Assembly (NCBI GenBank): GCA_000507305.1
Contig: DF240508.1
Location: 48,565 to 112,564, forward strand
Source: Breviolum minutum Mf 1.05b.01
Lineage: Eukaryota; Sar; Dinophyceae; Suessiales; Symbiodiniaceae
Length of the DNA: 64,000 nucleotides
Reading direction: 5' to 3'
Part shown: in pieces, positions 23,801 to 42,837 of the stretch
How positions within the stretch are numbered: position 1 is the stretch's first letter
Layout: each line of letters begins with the position of its first letter
Program-made: the position numbers and the translations under genes
Notes under the pieces: model-generated
What the model was told of the DNA's origin: nothing
Seen by the model: the letters and a program-made list of their open reading frames with translations, nothing else
Database searches by the model: none

Positions 23801-26800
23801 TAGGATGTTTTTTTCACAAAAAGCTGCGATGATTTTTTTTTTGTGTCTTTTTTCTCGTATATGCTGACCGTTTCTGATCCCAGATTGTTTTTTGCATCAG
23901 GCCACGGGCTCAGGTGGTGATTCTTGGCTTCCTTTCACAAGAGCCTCAGGTACGTCCCGAATGTGGCCTATGAAATTCAGCTCCGAAATGAACTACCTTT
24001 GGAGGGAGTGATTATTGGAGACTCGGAAGCCATGGCGTTAGAAGTTGTCAGAATCATTCGGAAAGAATAATCCTTTGGCATTTGAAGGAGGTGCTTGTGA
24101 ATAGACAAATCTCTGGTTTTCACACAATCGGCCAGGGTGTGTCTCAGAAGGAAGGCATTCAACACATAGGTACATAAATCATGGCACACGCAATGATCAT
24201 AGGAAAAGATCAAGAGATGAGATGTTGCCCTTGATTGTATTGGACCCGAGGAAACGGTGTTTACAGTGGCAAGATCCAAAATCCGACTGTTCCAGAGTCT
24301 TGATTGCATGCAACAAAGGGTCCGCGTCCATAATTAGGCTACGCTCCGCTTGGCTTGGCTACGTGCAGTAGAATCACAGGTGTTGACCTGCGTTGACTTG
24401 TTCCAGATATTGGTCTCCGTTCCGTAGAGACTACGACGATCCCAATATGTCCCAATATTTTGCCTCTGTAGAAATTCCTTTGCCGGAGGACTTCGCTTAT
24501 GGACACGGCCTCATTGACGAGCGCCAGTACAAGGTTGCCCAAGACAAGGCTGCACACTGCGTGGCACTCATCGAGGCAAGTGCTGCATGGCAGGTGGCAC
24601 TCAAATCGGAGTTGGTTTGTTGGTTGAAGATGTCAGAGTGAATGATGAAAGGTTTTAAAGTATGAATGATGATGAATGTATATTACATGCGCAATATATA
24701 TGATATATAGTATATATTCTATGTATACATAACATATACATGCATTTGCAGTAAACACACTGTATCGCTTATCCTATACGTTTTTGGATGAATCGATGTC
24801 CACAATGTGATCTCCTGAAGGGCGGACAATTGAAGGAAGCCGAGAAGTTCTGTGAAGATGCCGTAAGGTGGCTTTATGCCAGCATCATGGTTCTGCATTG
24901 TGGCAGCTTGTGGATTTGTTGCATGCCAATGGGCCAATGCTAAGGAGATGCTTGTTCCCCGTAGAAGGTGTTGTTGTTTCTCTTTAGACATTCACACATT
25001 TCATGTAGTGACCACCCGTGGGCTTTCGCTTGATGTTTCTGCGGTTGGTACTGATTTATATCACTTTGTGGCGCGTTGTTTTGTTTTTAGTGCGTTCATT
25101 TTCAGATTGTGCATGTAGCAATGTAGTATTTGACCATCCAAGGCAACGAGACTGCTGGAGGAGTATTCTACTATGATGTGGGTGCTGACCTCAAACAGAC
25201 ACGGATGGGGCGTGGACAGGAGACTGCGTCAGAAGAAGGCAGTTTCAACATGTTTCAATATTCTTATGAGTTTCATACCGTTTTTCCATCCGTTTGATCT
25301 CTCTTGTGCCTGTCAGGACAGAATTAATGACTAAGTAGTGACAACCAGCCGGTCAAGAGGAGTTTAACTTTAAATCGAGAGAGATTAGCAACAAAATTTG
25401 TGTGTTAAAGGATGCACAAGATTGAATGGGACCGAAAACGCTCTGGACATGTGTGCATACGTTGATAGCGTGAGTTGTGCCAAGTGCAGCTATTTGCCAC
25501 CATGCTTGAATTTGCCTGCAAGAATCTGGTTGTGTCTTGTTGACTTCCTGCAATGCCATCAGTTTTTAAACCCCAGCATGTACTGGGGGTTGATTGATTG
25601 GTTGATCATTGATGCGATTGAAACCGCCTTCCCAAAATCCTTTGGAAGCTATGAAAAACAAGCCTGAACATGGCTGCTTCATTGCACTCGGCTAAGGACT
25701 GCCAGATGCTAGCTTCTTAGATGTGATCACAAATAAGCTGTCAGAATACCTGAACAGTCCTGCTACCCGAGATGCTCTCCACGTGGGCAACAGGAGTTTT
25801 CAGTGCTGAGTTCATGTTACTGCCTTTGCATTCTTTTGTCCCAGTGTCTCACACGCAAGCTCAGCATAAAGTACATCATATAAACATATATTATACATAC
25901 ACATATTTTTAGATACATATATGTGTCTGTATACATATATATATATATATACTGTGTATATATATATATATATGTACAATATCTCTCATCAAAGCGGACA
26001 ACGTGCACGCAATGATTTGGACGTTTGTGACCTTGAGTTTATTTGTTTCGAACTGATTTGGTTGGACCGGACGAAGTTGTAGAACATTCTGCCTGATACC
26101 TTCATGTACTCTCAGTCTTTCAGCCTTTCCCCAAAGCGAGAGCCATAGAATCTTAGTATTTGATACCACAAGTACAATGTGTGCAAAAGGGTGCCGAACA
26201 CACATTTGTGTTCTCAAGTCAGTGTTCTGCAGCTTTTTGACTTTTACTCATCTTTAGCTGTAGCTCTATATTTGTTTGGCTTTTCAAACATTCGCTTTTG
26301 ATGTTTTTCATGTTTTCGTTTGGGTTTCATCTAGTCAATATAGTTTATAGATGTTTATAGTCTGTATACTGTCTATATACTCTTCATATTGTTTTGGTGT
26401 TCCAGGACTTGGCGCCAAGCGGATGAGGAAGGTCCTGTGGCTGATGCTCCTTTAGATGACTTCGAGACGGAACAAGGCGCGTGGAGACGTGCATTGATGC
26501 GCAAAATTAAATTGCATGGTTTCGGTGAAGGTTTTGAACACTTTGGCTTCACGCATTGCGCAAGATTGATACTCTGCGAATCGACCGGAAAGACCTTTCG
26601 CCTTGATCCAACGAGGCATGCGGGCCATCGAGGATTTGCTAGAGAAAGGCGCCGGTCGTTCGCTTTCGGCCTGCAGTTTTTTGATATCTTTCAACTGTTT
26701 CTTTGGATGGTACCATTCTAGTCTGTAACATCCTGTAACCTCATATGATGCTGAGGACTCGTGCAGGTCATTTTGGAACCTCCCACAAGCCACCAATGGC

Positions 26801-27794
26801 AAAGCAGAGAGGTTGAAACGAAAGATGTGAGTTTTCACAAAGTGTCAACGTGAAAGCTGCAGGTTTTCAGGTCGTGAGCTACAACGGAGTGAGGGATGGC
26901 TCTGTTGAGAGCTCAGCACTGGATGGTTGGTTTGTTCTGAGCCGCGATTTTCCTTGTAAGTTGCCATTCTTGTTATTCTCACAATTTTTCACATACTGGT
27001 ACTTCCACAGTTGCACACTTGAATTTCTCTTCTGCATACTTGTATCTACCAGGTTTGCAACCATTTGGGCAACTTGCTGTCCATGCGGCTTGACTGAACT
27101 CTGTTCATGTTGTCTTCATTTTGAATGGTTGTGGGTGGTTTTGCTCCCAAAATTTGATCCAAAAGGCAGCTACAGCCATTTTGTGGTAAGGCTTGCTTGT
27201 TGACAGAAATATCGAATCCATTGTTGTGCTTTTGCTGAAGGAAAGCACTCCAGTGGCATGGCCAAGCTGATTTCGTGAAGGCAACGACACAACCGTGGCG
27301 ACCATTCGGGAAGCTTGCAGGCCTTTTGGGAGCAGGGCAGGAGGGGCCACCTTCAGCTTTGACTGCAAGAGTTTCCAAAGGGAAAAGCTGACACAACTCC
27401 GTGCAGGTAGGAAAACTTGGAGAAAGTCTAGAGATGTCTAGAGTTGTCTCTATGAGTCACTGTGAGTCATGGCCTCGATGAACTTCGTATGGAAAGTTTG
27501 CAGGTTACAAGCGCTCTGCGAAGACTTTGTCTTACTACACGCTCTTGAACACTGGATACACAGCTTCAAAACGCTTCAAAGGGAACTGAGTTTGACCTAA
27601 GTTCACTATTTTTTCAACATACTCCAGCCCTGTAGATGTTGAAACATGACTTGAACATCAAGTTTGGCCATAAGATGTGGCCTGATCTTGAGATCTTTGG
27701 CTGAGGACATTTAGTGCCCATGGTCGTTCCTGACGTGGCCCTGACCCTGATCAATCAGATTGTTGGTGCAGCCCCATCACAGCTGGTGATATGA
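20703..27794 (+). CDS. Serine carboxypeptidase (peptidase family S10), multi-exon
   Basis: Secretory or lysosome-type carboxypeptidase that removes C-terminal residues. Exons in order: 20703-20818 (signal peptide, then DVVTELPGVEKL); near 21940-21980 (KLIFCWFQ, tentative); 22137-22189 (WMNGGPGASSIMGLL, oxyanion-hole motif); 22311-22394 (VENIGPLTMSP...AWSNDYN); 22632-22698 (VMIIDNPVGSGFSY); 22863-22896; about 23323-23369 (LQKFFAMHPEYK); 23660-23698 (GESYGGK, nucleophile Ser); 23950 to about 24030 (YVPNVAYEIQLRNELPLEGV); 24407 to about 24593 (AYGHGLIDERQYKVAQ); 24818-24864; 25143 to about 25200 (FYYDVGADL); 25706-25802 (KLSEYLNSPATRDALHVGN); 26406 onward; about 26592-26663 (ALIQRGMRAIEDLLEKG); 26863-26935 (Asp); 27241-27320 (LQWHGQADF); 27504 to about 27557; 27706-27794 (His, stop). 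Most joins keep phase. The motif order matches S10 enzymes of the CPVL/SCPEP1 type. Exons around 21.9, 24.1 and 27.2 kb remain uncertain. Confidence 0.8.
21805..21805. other. Single N, assembly uncertainty
   Basis: One undetermined base occurs in an intron-like part of the carboxypeptidase gene. It marks a scaffold join or unresolved base. A small missing stretch here could explain the poorly resolved second exon. Confidence 0.9.
23660..23698 (+). CDS. S10 exon with nucleophile serine
   Basis: This 39-base exon reads NPLWVTGESYGGK; the Ser of GESYGG is the S10 nucleophile. The donor is GT after AA, and the next exon supplies the G at 23950. Upstream, the sequence AGAGGA occurs at both the preceding exon end and this exon start, so the exact cut is ambiguous and a GA donor is possible, as known for dinoflagellate introns. 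Confidence 0.7.
26863..26935 (+). CDS. S10 exon with catalytic aspartate
   Basis: Bounded by GCAG and GTTGGT. It reads FQVVSYNGVRDGSVESSALD. The Asp of YNGVRD aligns with the triad Asp in YNGQLD of CPVL-like enzymes. The preceding exon ends LLEKGA plus one base, and the phase closes on glycine at the join. Confidence 0.7.
27706..27794 (+). CDS. S10 last exon with catalytic histidine
   Basis: It reads GHLVPMVVPDVALTLINQIV and continues to a TGA at 27792. The His of GHLVP is the third triad residue. The length and position of the stop relative to the His are normal for the family, so the gene end is firm. Confidence 0.75.
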
Positions 27795-28178
27795 GGCACA
27801 CACTATTTTTGCATCTCTCAATGCCACTATGCCCTATGCCCGTGATATGCTATTGATTCATGAATTTTTGATAATTTTTGCATGTTTTTGCAATGTTGGA
27901 CTGAGAAGTGCTTAGAGCGACTCCTCAGCTAGTGAGGAAGGACCGCCAGTGCCAGGGTTGTAGTGCGTAAGTCGAAGAGAAGACCCAAAGTGTTTTGCAT
28001 CCATTTGCAAAGGTGAATACGTAGCAACACATTGTATCAGTATATCAGTAGAGTCGCTCAGTGCCATATTCTTGTTGCGGACAATCATGTCGAATGACAA
28101 TGGTGCATCTTCAAAAACAACCATACCGCAACTCAAGTGTGTATTGCTAGATAGAACAGTGTTTTCAGCTGATGGCTG
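27795..28178. other. Intergenic, no supported gene
   Basis: This is the presumed 3' region of the carboxypeptidase gene. Short frames on both strands have no motif or splice-like limits. Confidence 0.3.
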
Positions 28179-28189
28179 ATGATCGTTCA

Positions 28190-37105
<8,916 letters not shown>

Positions 37106-37230
37106 TGTGAAAACAGATGTGATTCCTGGTTGAAGCATGGCCAGGTTTCAAACCTTCACCGCTGGACGGTGGCTCAAGCAACGACCGCAGTCTTGCAAAA
37201 GGCTGCTTCTGTGCCCTGCCTGTTTTCAAA
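37106..37230 (+). repeat. Element 1 5' LTR
   Basis: 125 bases, identical by eye to 45334-45458. It begins TGTGAAAACAG and ends CCTGTTTTCAAA; TGAAAACA and TGTTTTCA form an 8-base perfect inverted repeat near the ends. It is very short for a copia LTR. It carries an inner palindrome-like segment around CCGCTGGACGGTGG. The promoter must lie within it, but no TATA-like motif is obvious. Confidence 0.92.
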
Positions 37231-37231
37231 T

Positions 37232-37244
37232 TGGCAGCGGAGCC
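37232..37244 (+). promoter_or_regulatory. Primer binding site of element 1
   Basis: TGGCAGCGGAGCC starts one base after the LTR. It differs at one base from TGGTAGCGGAGCC in element 2, and it begins with the TGG complementary to a tRNA CCA end. The pattern resembles primer sites for initiator-methionine tRNA, but identity needs the host tRNA sequence. Confidence 0.7.
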
Positions 37245-37283
37245 TAATCGGCTCTTCCACCCGTTTTCCGTGCCAGCTAAGCA

Positions 37284-38144
37284 ATGAGCGCTTTGTTGGA
37301 GAACCTCAAGTGGCAACCTACCTCTGGTGCTTTTGTTCCTCAGGCAGATGATCAGAGCAGCGAAGGGAAGTTTGGCATTCCACGTTTTTCTGGAGAACCT
37401 GCGGCCTTGCAGGAGTATGCATTCAGAGTCCGTGCCCGAATGCACCGTGAAAGCAAGATGGATGAAAGTGAAGTGAAGAAATTGGGCCCACTGGGCTTGC
37501 GCCTGGTGGAAGGACTATGTGGTGATGCTTTGAAGCTGGCCCAACAGGTGTCCATGGATGACCTCACCAAGACATCGGGCCCAGATCTTCTCCTCAAGCT
37601 GTTCAATGAGAATCTGAAGCCGAGGAAGGCCCAGGAGGCCAGGGAACTGTTTGCAGCAGGTTCCCGTGACGGTGGAATTTTATCCCGTTAGCTCAGTGAA
37701 CCGATGAGCTCCTACGTGATGAGGAGGCGCAATTGGTGGGCAGCTTTGCAAGATCTTGAGGAAGATATGAGGGTGAGTGAAACCATCCTAGCAGAACAAC
37801 TGCTCTCCAATGCCGGGATCACTGAGGATCAGAGATTGATGGTTCGGACAATGCTCCAAGGGAACATGTCCTTCAATCGTGTGGCTGAAGAACTCTTGGC
37901 GCAGCACCCTCGAGTCCATGAACGTGAACGTCGGCAGCGGTTCAAAGGCCAAGGAAAAGGCTTTGGAAGGCCTTGGAAGAAACCCTTTGGCTCTGGTGGT
38001 GGCAAAGGTTTTTGGGCTGAAGACTTTGGAGAAGATGATGATGCTGAGTGGGATTCTCAGTCCCAAGCTTTGACTGGCTACACCGCTGAGTATGAAGGGT
38101 ACCAGGAGGATGAAGAGAACTATGCCTACACCGCTGGAGTATGA
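37284..38144 (+). pseudogene. Element 1 Gag (capsid-like), in-frame TAG
   Basis: The first ATG after the primer site starts MSALLENLKW. The frame is open for 135 residues to a TAG at 37689 and then continues in the same frame (LSEPMSSYVMRRRNWWAALQ, MRVSETILAEQLLSNAGITE) to a TGA at 38142. The layout is that of a copia Gag capsid domain followed by a glycine- and lysine-rich nucleic-acid-binding stretch. The context SR-stop-LSEPM suggests a CAG to TAG change. Stop readthrough is possible but is unusual inside a capsid domain. At the end the reading continues in the +1 frame. Confidence 0.75.
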
Positions 38145-39417
38145 CCTCTTTGATGACTATGACAACTTTGTGGAGAACCACATTGCGCTCTTGTCTGAAG
38201 GCGGCTTCGACATGGACAATGATGAGGCCTGTGCTTTAGCAGCTGAAAGCATCCAATTGGAGTATGAGGCGCACTTCGTCCGATCCCAAGCCAAAGGAAA
38301 AGGACATGGTGGTTTTGGAGCTCCCCGGCACTTTGAAGTGAGTGGCCAACTGTCTTTGCAGGAACGCAAGGCTCGTCTGCAGATGCTGAAGAGTAAGACT
38401 GAGTGCAGACGATGTGGACAACGTGGCCATTGGAGTGGTGATCCACAATGCCCTAAAGGACCACGACGACAAGATGGAACTTCTTCGTCTGGTGGAAAGA
38501 CCAACTCCACCAAATCTGGTTCTGGGAAGAGTCAAGCTGGTGGCAAACGTGGTGGAAATGGAAAGAATGGTCAAAAGCCTCGTGTGGTCTACTTCGCACT
38601 TGGAGAAGACAAGCATGATGGAGAAGGACGAGGTTTCATGGCCATTCAGCCTGAAGATCCTGAGGACCAAGATGAGCCCAACTATGGTGTTGCAATTCCT
38701 CCACCAAGTTGCCTGGTTGGTGGAACTACATCCTGGAGTATGACATCGCCACAGCCGAGCCCTATGCGATCCCCTGGACCACCAATGACTTTGAGCCCGG
38801 CACTTGCTCGCGATGGTGCATCACAAAGTATGAGTTCGGCATTTGCTAGTGCAGCATCGAGTATGAGCCCGGCACTTGCTCGCGATGGTGGAGCATCCCG
38901 GAGTATGAGTACGGCAATTGCTCATGGTGCGAAACCCAAGAGTAGACCTCATGGAAGTCGTGAACTACATGATGCTGTTGGGCCTGATGTTTGGCAAGTA
39001 GCCGTGCCAGGACAACAACATTTGCAAGTTGCACAGTCAGCTCGACATGGGCATTTTGGTGCTGATGCCGAGCTGGATGAGCGACTTTTGCAGCATTGGT
39101 CACAACAACCTGGACAAGTTCAATTTGATGTTCAAGTTCCCCAGGAGTTTCCAGGTTTTTCTTCCTTTCCTGGAGACTTGGTCAAGGTGCAGCAACATGT
39201 GCAACAAGCTCTGGCTACCTTGTCTGCAATGGAGGTGGATGACAATGAACTACCTCACAAAGAAGTTCCTCGAACTCCAGAAGTACCAGTACAACCTGCT
39301 CCTTCGCAAGCAGCTGGCTCAGCTGGACCTATACTACATCGAGAACTACCTCTGGAGCAACTTGTCCCCATGTCAGAACTACAAAGAGAGGAACGAACGC
39401 ACATGTTGAGATGGTGA
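38145..39417 (+). CDS. Element 1 Gag C-terminal part with zinc knuckle
   Basis: Continuation of Gag in the next frame (open from 38092). A CCHC zinc knuckle, CRRCGQRGHWSGDPQC, is encoded near 38402-38450 and would package the RNA. It is followed by basic Ser/Gly/Lys sequence and a low-complexity part in which an MSPALARDGAS-like unit recurs imperfectly near 38790-38935. The frame stops at 39415, overlapping the next frame by a few bases (ATGGTGA), which suggests a single lost base or a -1 shift. Confidence 0.75.
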
Positions 39418-41480
39418 CTTGCTTGGATTGTCATGAAGTTCTTTCCCGACAACCTCGCAATCAACAAGCTGTTCCTGCTGCACCACAAGCCAAGACGTAC
39501 CGAGATGCAGGCAATCCCAGCTGTCTTTGTTTGAATGTGACATGGAAAGGCAGCAATGCGCACAGATGGAAGAAAACATGTTTGGATTGTGGTTTGACTA
39601 CCACCGGAGCACAGCCTTATGGTGCGACTGGTGGATCCACTCCTACACCTTCTACACCACAACAGCATCAGATGCCTGTGGTTCCAGGAAGGCACAACAT
39701 GACTGAGGTGCAGGAGATCTTGAGATCAAGCTTGATGGTGGCATCCGTGAAGGCCGCTGAACGGCCTCAACAGTGCCTGGATCTTGGAGAAATTCACAAG
39801 ATCATCGATGTGGTGGCTCAGACACTACCTGCACTACCTGCACCTGTTAGTCCAGCACCCACGGCAAGTCCAGCAATCTCTACTCACACTGTGGAGTCCA
39901 ACCCTCAGGATTTCCGAGGAGGCTTGCCCACTCCAGGTACTGCATATGGAAATGCAAGAATGCCAGCACCTGGATCTCCAGGAGATCATCCAGACAACTT
40001 GAAGATCATGAGTTTTGGCAAGTACAAGAACAAACCGTTCTGGTATGCCTACACGGATGATGATTATCTGGAGTGGTGCCTAAGCAACGTTGGACCCAAC
40101 AGTTGCCGTGGACTCAAGAAGTTTGTCGAGTACATCAATGAAAGAAACCTTGCCCGTCGGAATGCTGTGGGCTACATGGGTATGGAGTTGGAAAGTGAAG
40201 ATGAGCATGTCGGTCAGGAGAAGGACCTGGTAGCTATCCTTGACTCTGGCTGCAATAAGACTTGTCATGGTGAAGAATGGTTTCAACGATATCTACAAGC
40301 CATTCAAGGCGATGCTGAAGCCTTTCCTCTTGATGAACAACAATGCCATGGCTTTGTGGGCATTGGTGGCAATGTCGAGGTCAACGGCAACCGCAAGATG
40401 AACGTTGGCTTTGAACTATGTGAAGGAGGAATTGCTGTTGGAGAGCTTCACAGCACTGAGATCAAAGGAGGAAAGGCCCCACTTCTTTTGAGCATCTCCG
40501 ATCAACGCAAACTTGGTTTGATTGTGGAGCTTTGTGAAGATGGCGACAAGGTTTTCAGCAAGAAGCTCAATGAGTACTTGAAGGTCACGATGGTGAATGG
40601 ACTTCTTGGCATCTATTTGTTGCCCCCACACGTGGCCATGGTTGCAAAGAGTCAGGACTGCCTCGACGACACTTCCACCCAACGTGATTCCCGACAACCT
40701 TGGACAGAATTTTCATCAGAACCTGACACTCCACATCATCAACATCAACAACTACCAAGTGAACCTTATCTTCAACAACAGCTCTCTGACCTTTCTTCTT
40801 CAGGTACTGTTGTTGATCAGCACTATCTGGAGATGGAGGCAGAGAATCACAAGGTGATGACCAAGGGTCAACGAAGATTGGTGGAGCAAGCAACCAAGGA
40901 GGTTCAGTCACAGGACCTCAGTCTTTGGGCCACTTTGGCTACCAAGAAGACGATGCCATTGCCCAAAGGACGCTCAGTTTTTCTCATGGAAGTGTTTGCT
41001 GGAGCAGCTATGCTGAGCTATGTGGTTGCCAGGGCTGGATATCCCATTGCAACTCCGGTGGATATCTTGCTGGATGGAAGCAATCTGCTTGACCCCAAGT
41101 TCCGACAGAGCTTGGAGCGTGAGATTGAAGAGAAGGACCCATACCTGATCACCTTTGCCCCGGTCTGTGGTCCGTGGAGTGCCTGGAGCAAGGTCAATTG
41201 CAGCAAGAGTGAAGCAACCGCCGAGCTGATCTACAACCAGCGAGATGCCTGGTATCCTGCTCTGAAGTGGATCACCAATGTGATCAAGAAGAGGATCAGC
41301 AGAGGACGCAAGGTGTTGACAGAGAACCCTTGGACTTCGGAACTTTGGAACACCTTGTGCTTTGACAAGATCATCCAGCAAGCTTCTGTTGATGCCGAGA
41401 CCTTAGAGCCTTTGGAGTTGGTGCGGGCAGATCTATGTGAGTTTGGACTTCGAGATGAACAAACTGGCGTCCCACACTAA
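39411..41480 (+). CDS. Element 1 polyprotein: zinc ribbon, FGKYK domain, protease, methyltransferase-like domain
   Basis: A 689-residue open frame. Order: paired CxxC motifs (CLDCHEV, CLDCGLT); a block near residues 198-245 starting MSFGKYKNKPFWYAYTDDDY, which resembles the small C-terminal domain of ExoX-like or DUF3820 proteins; a retroviral-type aspartic protease with AILDSGCNKTCHG near residue 280 and APLLLSISDQRKLGL further on; and a Rossmann-like domain from residue 526 with MEVFAGAA, FAPVCGPWS and LTENPWTSELW. These three strings match in order C5-methyltransferase motifs I, IV and VI, with the Cys of motif IV kept. The frame ends at a TAA at 41478 where integrase reading continues one frame on. 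The protease matures the polyprotein; the role of the methyltransferase-like part is unknown. Confidence 0.8.
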   Translation: MVTCLDCHEVLSRQPRNQQAVPAAPQAKTYRDAGNPSCLCLNVTWKGSNAHRWKKTCLDCGLTTTGAQPYGATGGSTPTPSTPQQHQMPVVPGRHNMTEVQEILRSSLMVASVKAAERPQQCLDLGEIHKIIDVVAQTLPALPAPVSPAPTASPAISTHTVESNPQDFRGGLPTPGTAYGNARMPAPGSPGDHPDNLKIMSFGKYKNKPFWYAYTDDDYLEWCLSNVGPNSCRGLKKFVEYINERNLARRNAVGYMGMELESEDEHVGQEKDLVAILDSGCNKTCHGEEWFQRYLQAIQGDAEAFPLDEQQCHGFVGIGGNVEVNGNRKMNVGFELCEGGIAVGELHSTEIKGGKAPLLLSISDQRKLGLIVELCEDGDKVFSKKLNEYLKVTMVNGLLGIYLLPPHVAMVAKSQDCLDDTSTQRDSRQPWTEFSSEPDTPHHQHQQLPSEPYLQQQLSDLSSSGTVVDQHYLEMEAENHKVMTKGQRRLVEQATKEVQSQDLSLWATLATKKTMPLPKGRSVFLMEVFAGAAMLSYVVARAGYPIATPVDILLDGSNLLDPKFRQSLEREIEEKDPYLITFAPVCGPWSAWSKVNCSKSEATAELIYNQRDAWYPALKWITNVIKKRISRGRKVLTENPWTSELWNTLCFDKIIQQASVDAETLEPLELVRADLCEFGLRDEQTGVPH
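40966..41440 (+). other. Methyltransferase-like domain inside element 1 Pol
   Basis: The domain sits between protease and integrase. Motif I-like MEVFAGAAMLSYVVARAGYP is followed by PVDILLDG (acidic residue at strand 2), FAPVCGPWSAWSK and VLTENPWTS. Compared with true C5 enzymes, the motif IV Pro-Cys is Val-Cys and the ENV of motif VI is ENP. No QRxR motif VIII or GN motif X is visible, so it is probably a divergent or inactive relative. The neighbour-domain arrangement implies translation within the Pol polyprotein. Confidence 0.6.
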
Positions 41481-42837
41481 ACCCACCGGCTTCTTGACTG
41501 CCTCCAAGCTGGTGAAGCAAAGGCTCAACAGGCGATGCTCTGGTCTTCATACTCACCAACAACTTGAAGGAGGCCAGAGGACCAAGAAGGCACAGCAATG
41601 GAGCAAACCTCTTTGCCAGGAGATCTTCAAAGGTTTTGAAGAAGAACTAAAGTCCCGCAGTGTCTATGCTGCGTTTCAGATGGAAGAGCTGGCTGAGCAG
41701 GAGGTTGAAGAAGACATGGATCTTGGAACCCTCGACAGCATTCAAGATGAATCCGACCTAGCACCTCGAGATCTACTACGAGATGGCATGAATGATGCCG
41801 AGATGAACAGGCAAGAAGCTCTTGAAGAACTTCCTTCACCACCCAGCACCGTGCAGATTGAAGTTGAACGAAAGAGAAAGTGGTTGCGAGCTCCAAGACC
41901 TGTTCGGGTAGCACTCAGAAGACTTCACAACATGACAGGTCACAGCCCTAATTCAGCAATGGTGCAACTACTGAGAACGGCTGGATCATCTTCACAGGTG
42001 ATTGAAGCAGCTCGCCACTTCGCCTGTGAGACTTGCAGGAAGCTACAGCCGACTCAGAGACCCAACATTGTGAAAGCACCAAGCCGTTTGGAGTTCAACC
42101 ACGAGATTGCCATTGACTGCTTCGAGATCAAGGACAGCTATGGCAACCGTCACACCGTGCTTTCTGTGGTCTGTGTTGGCACCTTGTTCCATCAGGCCTA
42201 TTGGGTTGCTGGAGGAGGAGTTCCTAAGAGCGCAGTCTGCGCCTTGAAGCTGATGAAAGGTTGGTTTGGATCCTATGGAGCTCCTAAGATCTTGACTTGC
42301 GATCGAGGAGTTCACAACAGAGGTCGACTACAAGACCTACTTCGTGTCAATGGCGTGCAACTTCGCTATGTTGGGCTGGAGGCACCCTACCAGTTGGGTA
42401 GAGGTGAGAGACAAGGGGGAATTCTCAAAACCCTCCTTAAAGCAGCCATTGAGGAGCGCAACATCATTGGAGTGCATGAGATGGAGATGTTGCTGTCAGA
42501 GGCTGTGATGGTGAAGAACTGCCGAATCAATCACCACGGCTTCACCCCTGCACAGTGGGTCTTAGGCAAACTCCCTTTGGATAAAACTGCCTTGACCAAT
42601 GAAGAAGCTGACGGAGAACACTTGGGAGTGCAATCAGAGCTGATGGTCCCTGAGGATGAGTTCACCAAGAGTTTGGAGATCAGACAAGCAGCCAAGATTG
42701 CATTTGCCAAGGTGGACTCTTCACGTCGAGTTCGAGCAGCACTTCTTCGCAAAGCAGTTCCTCTGCGTGGACCCTACTGTGCTGGAGATCTGGTATGTTT
42801 CATCGACGAGATCGTTGGCATGGACCTTGCCGAGTGA
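41437..42837 (+). CDS. Element 1 integrase
   Basis: Inserts the cDNA into the host genome. The zinc-binding HHCC module is at residues 164, 169, 197 and 200 (LHNMTGHS, CETC). The catalytic DDE triad is D227 (AIDCFEIKD), D289 (LTCDRGVHN) and E324 (GRGERQGG), with spacing close to D(35)E. The frame follows the protease frame at about 41478 (PHTKPTGF region) and ends at 42837, where the C-terminal part continues in the next frame as RWHGPCRVIGKEG. The core is complete. Confidence 0.85.
   Translation: MSLDFEMNKLASHTKPTGFLTASKLVKQRLNRRCSGLHTHQQLEGGQRTKKAQQWSKPLCQEIFKGFEEELKSRSVYAAFQMEELAEQEVEEDMDLGTLDSIQDESDLAPRDLLRDGMNDAEMNRQEALEELPSPPSTVQIEVERKRKWLRAPRPVRVALRRLHNMTGHSPNSAMVQLLRTAGSSSQVIEAARHFACETCRKLQPTQRPNIVKAPSRLEFNHEIAIDCFEIKDSYGNRHTVLSVVCVGTLFHQAYWVAGGGVPKSAVCALKLMKGWFGSYGAPKILTCDRGVHNRGRLQDLLRVNGVQLRYVGLEAPYQLGRGERQGGILKTLLKAAIEERNIIGVHEMEMLLSEAVMVKNCRINHHGFTPAQWVLGKLPLDKTALTNEEADGEHLGVQSELMVPEDEFTKSLEIRQAAKIAFAKVDSSRRVRAALLRKAVPLRGPYCAGDLVCFIDEIVGMDLAE

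Noticed and set aside
26452..26838. A 128-codon minus-strand frame
   Set aside because: It overlaps plus-strand carboxypeptidase exons that fit the family motif order, and it has no motif of its own.
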